Assembly: GCA_963971285.1 (NCBI GenBank)
Contig: OZ020261.1
Span: forward strand, 6,699,983-6,763,982
Length of the DNA: 64,000 nucleotides
Direction: 5' to 3'
Origin: Astropecten irregularis
Taxonomy: Eukaryota; Echinodermata; Asteroidea; Paxillosida; Astropectinidae
The position numbers and the translations under genes are program-made. How positions within the stretch are numbered: the stretch's first letter is position 1; the number at the start of each line of letters is the position of its first letter. The notes under the pieces were generated by a model. It was given only the letters and a program-made list of their open reading frames with translations. It was not told where the DNA came from and made no database searches. Shown here in pieces: positions 10,866-20,110 of this stretch.

Positions 10866-11897
10866 TCACAGGACTTCCCTTATTTTCATGCTGCATTCCT
10901 TAGCGGAAAAATACACCCTCTTCCAGAGAAACCATTGGACACCGAGATAGTTGCCTTCATTTGACTGATTGTAGTATTTACCATTGAGGTGACAGGAAAA
11001 GCAATTACTGAACCACCATGCACCTTCATTACGTTGTGCACAGTTTATATCCTTTGCGATTGCATCATTATTTTGATCTTTTGTTGTGAATTGACTTAAA
11101 TTGTTAAGTGACAATGAATCACCTGCTGTACTCATAGCATTAAATGAGCCAATGTTGAGGGTGTATTTCTCACCTACAAGTCTAAAATCATTATACTCAG
11201 CCCAGGCATTCATACCCTCCCAGTCTGCCAAATCCACATGCAATACCCACTTCGAGTTTTCAGTAATCCGCCTAATGTTCTCATTTCCCAACCAGAACTC
11301 ACCAAATACGTTTCCAAATCCGAATTTGTAATCAGCCCAGTCGCGATAAAAGTCAACAGAGCCATCTTGACGCCTCTGAAATATTATCCAGCCTCCCTCA
11401 GCTGTCTTCATATCACAGTAAACCTGTATACCACCAATTAGTCCTTTGGGATAGATGATATAGATGCCATTTTCTTTGTGACCGGCTTGAAGCAACATCT
11501 GACAGCTTTGGTACTTTACAGTGTCAGGTACTGACAGAAATGAAGTTTCATAGTTATCATCATAGTAGGCACTTCCTTGTAGCTCAACAAAGATAGAAGT
11601 ATTCATATTCCTACTAATGTTATTCATATTGCAGTGGAGGGTGCCCTCATGATAGTTGAATGATGTACATTGCGTGTCAATGGAGCAATCTCTTCCACAG
11701 ATCACTGCAGAAGATGTAGTCTTTGCTTGATATACGTGATGCAGCAAAGCACGATTGTTGGCTTTGTAATAATTGGGGGTGAACCGAGTCAAACACTCTT
11801 TTTGGCAGTTTCCTGCAATAACGTTAATCAACAAAACTGCAATGGTGACCTGCATTATGATGCTAGTAGTGGGAGGCCAAGAGACTGCAACGTACAT
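10866..11897 (-). CDS. FREP-like secreted protein A (PAN/apple + fibrinogen C-terminal domain)
   Basis: A single uninterrupted frame of 343 codons. Met15 (at about 11855) is the likelier start because a hydrophobic signal peptide (QVTIAVLLINVIAG) follows directly. Residues 35-100 form a Cys-rich PAN/apple-like module (C35, C67, C71, C77, C89). Residues 129-343 form a fibrinogen-related domain with the hallmark GGWIIFQRRQDGSVDF, FGEFWLGNE, WAEY, NEGAWWFSNC and HLNGKYYN segments and the Cys pairs 132/161 and 286/299. Such proteins are secreted and in many invertebrates bind acetylated sugars or act as pattern recognition lectins. The calcium loop reads DQNNDAIAKD rather than the usual DQDND, so calcium or ligand binding may be altered. 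The gene is intronless in its coding part and differs from copy B at about six residues. Confidence 0.92.
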   Translation of the reverse strand: MYVAVSWPPTTSIIMQVTIAVLLINVIAGNCQKECLTRFTPNYYKANNRALLHHVYQAKTTSSAVICGRDCSIDTQCTSFNYHEGTLHCNMNNISRNMNTSIFVELQGSAYYDDNYETSFLSVPDTVKYQSCQMLLQAGHKENGIYIIYPKGLIGGIQVYCDMKTAEGGWIIFQRRQDGSVDFYRDWADYKFGFGNVFGEFWLGNENIRRITENSKWVLHVDLADWEGMNAWAEYNDFRLVGEKYTLNIGSFNAMSTAGDSLSLNNLSQFTTKDQNNDAIAKDINCAQRNEGAWWFSNCFSCHLNGKYYNQSNEGNYLGVQWFLWKRVYFSAKECSMKIREVL

Positions 11898-12455
11898 CTA
11901 GTGACATCTATGCAGTGACATAGATTCCAATAATCTTAACTGGCCATGAAAATGCATTGAAAATGTAACAAATGCTACTATCCTGTAGGGAACATGTGGG
12001 GCTACATTTTGTGCAGTTTCATCTTGATCGGCTTAGTATTGAAGGAGTTATTTACAAACTTAGCACAAAAATGTATGTCAAACAGTTTAGTCAAGGAGCA
12101 AAGTTTTGAAAACCCTCTTATTAAGGAGTTAGCTCAACACCCGCTACATCTATGGTTTGACTTCATAAAATGGGAGTTTATAACTTTTTAGCTTTGCTAG
12201 GTAGTATGTGGTTTCCATGTTGTTAACCGACAGAGGGCGCTCTTGACACACAAGAAATGAGTGAACCTCGCTAAATAGCCCCAAAATCATGACTAGTGGT
12301 GAGAATAGCTTAAGCTCTTTCATTTACAACATTGATTATTTCCATAGAACTATCAAACTCACAGCAGAAGTCTCCCACTATGAGGCGCACCATCCGCAAA
12401 GTGGAGGACAAACTATTCACTTACCTGTATTCTAAGCACACATGTACCCACCAGT

Positions 12456-12692
12456 GGCCAATTTCATGGAGCTGCTGAGCACACAAATTTGCTTAGCACA
12501 AGAATGTCTTGTCTAAAAAAACAAACCACCAATAAAATTTCCATTTGATATTCATGGTCAGTGAACAACAGCCAAAGAACAATCACAAGTGATACACAAC
12601 ACATGGGAATTTGGTTGTTAACCCTGTTTTTATCAAGACAGAAATGTCATGCTTAGCAAATTTTTGAGCTACGCAGTGCCGTGAAATTGGCC
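12456..12692. mobile_element. Palindromic MITE (GGCCAATTTCA family), copy 2
   Basis: Same insertion as at 7239-7444, with the same CCAGT flanks (12451-12455 and 12693-12697). It keeps about 30 bp of interior that block 1 has lost, including a segment near 12590-12640 found also in the copy at 48600-48840. Confidence 0.75.
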
Positions 12693-13510
12693 CCAGTACC
12701 TCCGTGCCACGAGCTGCCACACCAAGCAATAATACTCAGACGAAACTGTTTTAATGACTCAGATTTCTCAGACGTTGGAGAATTTAATGTCACCGCAAAT
12801 GGTTAGAATTTTAATCTATTCCACAATTATTCTGCATAATCTGTTAATAATAATCAGAGTCATTTTTATAAACTTAGAATAAGCTTATCCTTAAACTGTG
12901 ATACAATGTAATGTTAAATAATTAGTCCCACACCAGCTAGCTAACAATTATGTACGCGGAGGAAAGCTCGGCGACAAACAATATAATGAACTACATTTTC
13001 ATTGGGATTTCACAAAAATAAAAAGGTAATAAGAAATAATTTTATCAACCGTGGTTTTTGTGAACAGTGGAAAGTTGTTATTAAGCTGTCATTGCCAATT
13101 CATTAAGCAACGAAATGATATTACATGACTATCCAAAATACATTTTCATTTACGAAATGATATAACGTTGTCAAATGCTGCAATATCAATTAATAAAGGA
13201 CATAAAGATTTATGCCAATATAAAGATATAAATGTTTGTAGGAGCAATTAAATTTGTAGTTGAAAGGCTCATTATATTATTTCTAGATATTTTTTCTAAA
13301 TTTGTGTAACCCAAACACTAATTTTCATTTAAAATTTGTGGGAATTAAAAAAAACATTATTACAAGCCATATTTATGTCTTGTTTCAGTTTAAATTAGCA
13401 TACGTTAAATACGCTTCTTTGCTTCGGTTGCTTAATGTGAAATAATAATGTCATGTCTGGGTCACTGAATACCATTACATATCAATAACATTTAAACTAC
13501 AACGTGGTAA

Positions 13511-14006
13511 GGGGCCGTCCATAAAGTACGTACGCACGAAATGCCGACTTTTTTGAGCCCCCTCCCGATCTGGTACGCATGGCGTACGCAGTGGTTACCC
13601 TCCCCCCCCCCCCTCCCCCGTACGCATACGCATTCCACATTAGGTTTTTCACTTCTCATGGTCCCTTGCTTTAGCATTATTAAAATGTCACCGTAATGCG
13701 GGCCGGTACCGTAAAGGGGCGTCACTTTCAAATTCTGAAATAAATGACTAAAGTTTAACAGGTTTTTATACATTTACAGATGGATTATACCATTTTGTAT
13801 CATGTTGAATAAAAAAAAAAGAAAAAAAAAATACCGGTTCTTTTTTCACGTTTTTTACCTCTCTTTTCGCGCGATAATGCTATGCAAATTGTTCGTTTGC
13901 ATACGGTACGCATTGGCCTTAACCCCCCCCCCCCCCGTACGCATGGCATACGCATCGGTTAGAACCCCCTCCCCCCTTCGTGCGTACGTACTTTATGGAC
14001 GGCCAC
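13511..14006. mobile_element. PIF/Harbinger-like MITE, only in FREP block 2
   Basis: Ends GGGGCCGTCCATAAAGTACG and ACTTTATGGACGGCCAC, flanked by TAA (13508-13510 and 14007-14009). Block 1 near 8635 keeps the empty site ACGTAGTAAATATAAT. It belongs to the same family as 7866-8248 but sits at a different site and contains an extra ~100-bp A-rich stretch near 13770-13850. C runs occur at about 13597-13619 and 13922-13936. Confidence 0.88.
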
Positions 14007-14009
14007 TAA

Positions 14010-15307
14010 ATATAATATATATACACCATTTGTGCCATTTCAAACAAATATATTAAACGTGAAAATGCGATTTAATAATCCAATACTATCACTATAAAGA
14101 GTAATATTATCTCAAAATTAGTAATTATGTGTAAACCAATTATTTCAAAATGATTAATTATTAAGGTATGCAAAAAGTGCTTTAAGGATTTCTCAATATC
14201 ATTTTGAAAGATTTTATTTATTCTAAAGATGCCATCATATGAGCCATTTCTGTTATTTGACATTGACCCACACAACACAACCTCTGACTGTAGTTTGCTT
14301 TCGAATGTTGTTTTGTGAAGATTAGCTCTAGAAGACTATGGTCACGGTGGTTTGCTCATCAAAGACTTACTAAGAGATAGTACCTTCAAAACCTGGATCC
14401 ATAATTGATTAATATAAATTGAAATAAGATAACTGTAATGTACTTAATGTAATCAGTACCGACCATAAAAATACAAAGGTATCATGAAATAATTACAATA
14501 CTCAAGAACCATTCGAGTTATTCCTAAATTTTTTATCATGTCTGCTTAATATATAAAAGATTTCATCTCCGTGCTTAAACATACATGTTTTTTAAATGAA
14601 AAATGATACAAGATATCTGAAATGATTATTTCAATCTAGTTGTAATCATATTAGTCTGTATATACTGAAATGTATGGATATGTAAAAAACAAAATACTCG
14701 ATGACTCAGTTATGTACTTTACAATTAAATAACACTGCCACCAATATACTTTCTAATATTGAAATAATTTTCGTCTAACACATATAGTCCAGGATAAATA
14801 GTTCCTTGCATTAATTTAAATATTGCTTCACAATTTGATATTCAAACACTAAAAACCTTATTTCTCGATATTTCGCGACCCACTCTATGACAAGTGACAA
14901 GACTCATTGATTATCGTCTGTTTCGATTTTTTGAATACCAGGAAATTCAGTCAGAAACATTTCAAAACAATTCTTAACGGACCTCTCAACTGCACACCAT
15001 GCCATAGGCTTTTTACATGTACCACTTCAATATTCCCGCATGCCATTTGTGATCACAAAATACATTAGCATAATTCTACATGTGTATGTCACCTGTGTTG
15101 CTTTTGACTCATTCAAACAAATTGGGTCATATATTGTTCATCTAGAGATTTTGTCAAAATAAGTCTGTCTACATTACATTGCACTGTCGACAATATTGCA
15201 AGGCTAAAACGGTGCTTGATAAGCAGTTTTTCAAAAGAGCCTTCATTATGCTATTAGTGTTAAGATTTTCAATCAGGTGGATCTTTTTCCGTTATCAGTG
15301 AACAATT
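14010..15307. other. Noncoding part of FREP block 2
   Basis: Counterpart of 8640-9923, with small indels and point differences but no gain of a coding frame. I see no feature beyond the homology to block 1 and, more weakly, to the left flank of FREP C. Confidence 0.5.
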
Positions 15308-15461
15308 CCAGGGCCGATTTCACTAACGCTTTGCGATCATCGTAACGCCCAAATCCATCGCTAAACAGAAAATTGCTACGCAAAGTTGCGAACGATTTCC
15401 CGTTTAGCGATGAATTTGGGCTTTAGCGGGATCGCAAAGCGTTAGTAAAATCGACCCCTGG
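15308..15461. repeat. Hairpin element in FREP block 2
   Basis: Counterpart of 9924-10077 with the same two nested pairs of inverted segments. Present in both blocks, so older than the duplication. Confidence 0.75.
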
Positions 15462-16250
15462 ATTTTTTCACAAATTATTTACGCAAATACATTCATGTAT
15501 GTTTACCAATTTGTGACATAGAGGTATGTTTCATTTTATGAAACCGATTTTGTCGATGTGATTCAGTGTCCGCGTGCCCTTAAATTTGTCAGTTAGCGAA
15601 AGCAGAAAATAACAGGAAATGTTTAAATGTATATCCGATCAGTCTAATAAGTTTAAAAGCTTTGTAAATTGGAAAAAATATTAACACAAACAAGTAAGAT
15701 TCTCTAGTAAGCATAATTTGATACGAATGTGCACATTGCATTTATGCGTGCCGGGTTGATCTTTTAAGGACAAGCATCATGTCTCTCATAATTTTGTTAT
15801 TCATCGGTGGCCCAACATGTGAAAATGGTGTCCTAATAGACTTGGGTTGATTTAAAAACATGTGTAAAGACATATCAGTGAATGTTTTTATATCATCAAG
15901 TCATTTAAATGTGAGCATGTAAAGCCCGATCCTTATTTCACAGCAATATTTCATGGCCATATGAATAAACGAATGAGGTCACAGATTTTATCAGTCCAGT
16001 GCACGAATACATAGATGTTACCGAACACTTGAGTTGATTCCCTTTATCAACTTTCACCAATCCTCCCAAGATAACAATGTAACAGCCTATAAAATTTTAT
16101 AAAATAATGGAAACAAGTGTATCTGTAGTTCAAGTGGTAGTTGTACGAATCAAATGGGATACCCTGTGAAACTGTCTCAGATAATTGCCAATCATTGAAA
16201 TGGGAATCAATTTGTATTTTTGGTTTGTTCGTTTTTTTGCAAAAACTTAT

Positions 16251-17282
16251 TCACAGGACTTCCCTTATTTTCATGCTGCATTCCTTAGCGGAAAAATACA
16301 CCCTCTTCCACAGAAACCATTGGACACCGAGATAGTTGCCTTCATTTGACTGATTGTAGTATTTACCATTGAGGTGACAGGAAAAGCAATTACTGAACCA
16401 CCATGCACCTTCATTACGTTGTGCACAGTTTATATCCTTTGCGATTGCATCATTATTTTGATCTTTTGTTGTGAATTGACTTAAATTGTTAAGTGACAAT
16501 GAATCACCTGCTGTACTCAGAGCATTAAATGAGCCAATGTTGAGGGTGTATTTCTCACCTACAAGTCTAAAATCATTATACTCAGCCCAGGCATTCATAC
16601 CCTCCCAGTCTGCCAAGTCCACATGCAATACCCACTTCGAGTTTTCAGTAATCCGCCTAATGTTCTCATTTCCCAACCAGAACTCACCAAATACGTTTCC
16701 AAATCCGAATTTGTAATCAGCCCAGTCGCGATAAAAGTCAACAGAGCCATCTTGACGCCTCTGAAATATTATCCAGCCTCCCTCAGCTGTCTTCATATCA
16801 CAGTAAACCTGTATGCCACCAATTAGTCCTTTGGGATAGATGATATAGATGCCATTTTCGTGGTGACCGGCTTGAAGCAACATCTGACAGCTTTGGTACT
16901 TTACAGTGTCGGGTACTGACAGAAATGAAGTTTCATAGTTATCATCAAAGTAGGCACTTCCTTGCAGCTCAACAAAGACAGAAGTATTCATATTCCTACT
17001 AATGTTATTCATATTGCAGTGGAGGGTGCCCTCATGATAGTTGAATGATGTACATTGCGTGTCAATGGAGCAATCTCTTCCACAGATCACTGCAGAAGAT
17101 GTAGTCTTTGCTTGATATACGTAATGCAGCAAAGCACGATTGTTGGCCTTGTAATAATTGGGGGTGAACCGAGTCAGACACTCTTTTTGGCAGTTTCCTG
17201 CAATAACGTTAATCAACAATACTGCAATGGTGACCTGCATTATGATGCTAGAAGTGGGAGGCCAAGAGACTGCAACGTACAT
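16251..17282 (-). CDS. FREP-like secreted protein B (PAN/apple + fibrinogen C-terminal domain)
   Basis: Intact 343-codon frame, about 98% identical to protein A. The differences I can see are T11S, H54Y, I102V, Y112F, K141H and M255L, mostly mild. Signal peptide after Met15, PAN/apple-like Cys module and fibrinogen-related domain are as in A, including the unusual DQNND calcium loop. That both copies stay open over 343 codons suggests recent duplication, selection, or both. The role is inferred from the family: a secreted recognition lectin, possibly in immunity. Known functions of individual FREPs vary, so no specific ligand is claimed. Confidence 0.92.
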   Translation of the reverse strand: MYVAVSWPPTSSIIMQVTIAVLLINVIAGNCQKECLTRFTPNYYKANNRALLHYVYQAKTTSSAVICGRDCSIDTQCTSFNYHEGTLHCNMNNISRNMNTSVFVELQGSAYFDDNYETSFLSVPDTVKYQSCQMLLQAGHHENGIYIIYPKGLIGGIQVYCDMKTAEGGWIIFQRRQDGSVDFYRDWADYKFGFGNVFGEFWLGNENIRRITENSKWVLHVDLADWEGMNAWAEYNDFRLVGEKYTLNIGSFNALSTAGDSLSLNNLSQFTTKDQNNDAIAKDINCAQRNEGAWWFSNCFSCHLNGKYYNQSNEGNYLGVQWFLWKRVYFSAKECSMKIREVL

Positions 17283-17325
17283 CTAGTGACATCTATGCAG
17301 TGACATAGATTCCAATAATCTTAAC

Positions 17326-17718
17326 CGGTAGCAAATGTGCCGCAACCTTTGCTGAGACGGTGTAGAGAAACTGACATCCAAACAGAACTGGATTACTCTG
17401 CCAGACGGAATTCACTCTCAGTAAACAGGTGGTATGCCAAGCTCCTATGTTGGATTCATGGATATCACCATCCCTGATATCTTGAGTTCAAATTTGATAG
17501 ATGCACACTTGAACTAGTCAGAATCATTAACAGAATTAGAATGAGTCTAAGATAATGAAATCTCCTATTTTGACTGCGCACAGTGTAAATATCAGTGTCT
17601 TCCAATGCTCAGTGTTCAGCTCTTTGGATGAATTCCGTGTCAGTCCAAGTATATAAGGCGTTCATCTTTCAGGGGAGAAGGAAATGATGACAGGCAAGAC
17701 ATGGTAGATTATTGAGCA
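17326..17718. other. Unique spacer right of the FREP duplication
   Basis: No gene recognised. It lies upstream of FREP B and could hold its promoter. A TATA-like TATATAAGG is at about 17649-17657, but on the plus strand. 17655-17715 is a partial copy of the repeat found at 17930 and 19712. Confidence 0.35.
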
Positions 17719-17825
17719 GCAATTAAGAGGTAATTAATAGGTAATTAAGACACGATTAAAGTACAATTGAGAGGCAATTGAGATGTAATTAAGAGGCAAT
17801 TAAGGGGCAATTAAGAGGCAATTAC
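17719..17825. repeat. Minisatellite of ~11-bp AATTAAGAGGC units
   Basis: About ten degenerate units such as GGCAATTAAGA, GGTAATTAATA and GGCAATTGAGA follow each other. Single units also occur inside the repeats at about 18205 and 19955, so the array probably expanded from one copy of that element. Confidence 0.8.
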
Positions 17826-17929
17826 ATGTTATAGACAAAACCCTCAGTTGGAGAGTTGGACAAAAGCTGATCTATTCATTATTACTCTGTCATTTTAATC
17901 CAACATATCCTCATTTAAATAATTTGAGA

Positions 17930-18350
17930 ATATTAAGGTATAAGGAGGACTTCTATATTGAACTACTGGTTATTAATAATAGCACTATTGCCGGGTTTAT
18001 CCTTTGTTGGTATTGCTGTTTTGTTGGTATTGCTGTTTTTTGTCGGTGTTGTGATAATGAGGTCATTTTCGATGGGCCATTGCACATGGAGAGTTTAGTC
18101 ACAGCATCTTCCTTCCCATTGTACAGTTGAATAATCCACTGGAGACTTAAGACAACGGCCTTCATCAGTCAGGGGAGATCGAAATGAAAGGCAGGCATGA
18201 TAGGCAATTAAGAGAAAGAATTAATCAGTGTCATTGTTATTACCAGTTGGACAGATAGTAATTAACAACCAGACATGCAGACGCACAGGGCTTAACAATA
18301 ATGTACTGCATTTATATATAGATTACATCGCAAGATGAGCATTCCTGCAA
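17930..18350 (+). repeat. ~400-bp interspersed repeat, copy 1
   Basis: Landmarks GGAGGACTTCT, TTAAGACAACGGCCTTCATC, GGCAATTAAGAGAAA and TACATCGCAAGATGAG occur in the same order at 19712-20110. No coding potential; element type unknown. Confidence 0.75.
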
Positions 18351-19711
18351 AAGGTAGTTCACCTCAGTACAATGTCAATAGTGCCAGTAAAATGGAGGCA
18401 TGCTATGTGTATACCTTAGTTGCTCCAACTGGAGAATAAATCCTCTTTTAAGATTTAATGTGCGACTGAGTCAAAGCCTGAGTCTGCTACATACTTATGG
18501 TTGCTACATATCATGTATATGTACCTACTAAATGTGTACATAGATATGTTTTCCATTTGGTTTTGAATCACGAGTAGGTCCAAGCCTAGCGTTTTCACTA
18601 GTGAGGGACTCTGAAAATGATGAGAGACGGTCTTGGTATCCAATTTACCCTGAAAATCAATCAAACCTTTGTGAATATGGCCACATTTGCCTCTTTTATT
18701 AAACAGTCATAATGTGTATGGATATTGTTGAAGGAGGCTGCAAGGGAAGTATACAATGGACAGTTTCTTGTTTTTGCTCAGCACAAACATGGTTGGCTAG
18801 TAAATGCAAGTTACCAGTGAAATGCCATGTTGAGTTCATTCCTTTTGGCTGGTATTCGGCTGATTTGTGCTCAGCATGAAAACTGGCCCAGCTATATTTT
18901 CTGCAGAAACAGCCGCCTGAGGCTAGTCTCTAGTGTGTTAGGATTAGTTAGTAGCATGTCTAGTACGCGGACGTCCCTGATTGCATAGGCCTATTCTGCC
19001 ATTGAATTTACCACACTAAGTACTTTGCTGTTGTGTAGCAAGATTTGCTATAATTAAGCTGTTGCCTTGTTACATTACATGAGTATATTTTTATAAACAT
19101 GTTGCAGTTGACTGGGTCCATTCCCAATTATTAGAAGGCTAGCAATTGTGATTTGCTGCATCGGTTAATTCCCCTGATATTCCTGAAGTATATCAAACAA
19201 ACACTACATCTTCAGTGAACTGAGATTGCTCTTATGGATCCGCAATGAACAACTTCCAACTATTGTGAAAGAAGTCACCAGACAAGTTTATGAATTGACA
19301 GACTGCAATATTCATTGAAAAGTAATGAAACCACTCCCATGCCGCTCTATCCCAGGAATCATCAAAGATGCGCTTGATTGCTACCTGAGAAACAGTACAT
19401 TGGATCATTCAAAGAGGATACTGCTTTTTAATCATAATCATCAAATAACCACTAAGGAAATATGGCTTCTGACTGCCGAACGAGATACATTAGTGGCTAT
19501 TATGGACACCGTCGGGTAATTTGTCTTCACTTTTCAACGACTTGAAATTAACCAGTCATTTCCCTTGTTGACATTGAAAAGTTTAAGGAACTTGCTTTAG
19601 ATGATTTTGCTCTAGCCGGGAACTTCTCAAATGTGCTTAGCATGAAACAACTTTCGAAACTGCAACAACATATCCTCTTTCAGAGAGTTCTATTATAAAT
19701 GTATACCTCTT
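18351..19711. other. No recognisable feature
   Basis: I find only short chance frames (such as 19325-19519, 64 codons) without family features. The DNA is unique within the window as far as I can tell. Confidence 0.4.
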
Positions 19712-20110
19712 TTAGGAGGACTTCTTATTTAAACTACTGGTGGTAATAATAGCGATATTGCCTGGTTATTTATTTTGGTGGTATGACGATTCCCTTGTCG
19801 TCCTGTGATATTGAGGTCATTATCAATGGGCTGTTGCACATGGGAAGTTTTGTCACAGCATTGTCCTTCTCGTTGGCAGTTTGAATAATCCTCTGGGAAC
19901 TTAAGACAACGGCCTTCATCAGTCAGGGAAAATGAGAGGCAGGCAGGGATGAAAGGCAATTAAGAGAAAATTTAATCAGCCTCATTATCATTACCAGTAG
20001 TACAAATGATTCTTATAACCAGAAAAGCAGCCGCCAAAGTGCTTAAATAATTGTACTGTATTCATATTTAGACTGTATCGCAAGATGAGGATTCCATCAC
20101 ATGTAGTTAA
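19712..20110 (+). repeat. ~400-bp interspersed repeat, copy 2
   Basis: Diverged direct repeat of 17930-18350, sharing GGAGGACTTCTTAT, TTAAGACAACGGCCTTCATC and ATCGCAAGATGAG. The two copies are about 1.78 kb apart. Confidence 0.75.

Larger units (their letters stand above)
6707..11941. repeat. FREP block, tandem copy 1 (5.2 kb)
   Basis: From GGCCATGAA near 6707 to about 11941, the sequence is repeated in direct orientation at 11942-17325 with high identity over coding and noncoding parts. The block runs from a partial 220-bp repeat unit, through inverted-repeat elements and ~3 kb of noncoding DNA, to the FREP gene on the minus strand. Copy 1 carries a Harbinger-like MITE (7866-8248) that copy 2 lacks at that site. 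Confidence 0.92.
11942..17325. repeat. FREP block, tandem copy 2 (5.4 kb)
   Basis: Direct repeat of 6707-11941. The junction at about 11941 joins the DNA just upstream of FREP A (CAATAATCTTAAC) to a partial 220-bp repeat unit. At the far end, about 17325, the equivalent sequence continues into unique DNA, CCGGTAGCAAATG. Copy 2 is longer mainly because of a 496-bp Harbinger-like MITE at 13511-14006. Confidence 0.92.

Noticed and set aside
11101-11441. Plus-strand frames inside FREP A (and 16486-16826 in FREP B)
   Set aside because: They are antisense shadows of the conserved fibrinogen-domain coding sequence.
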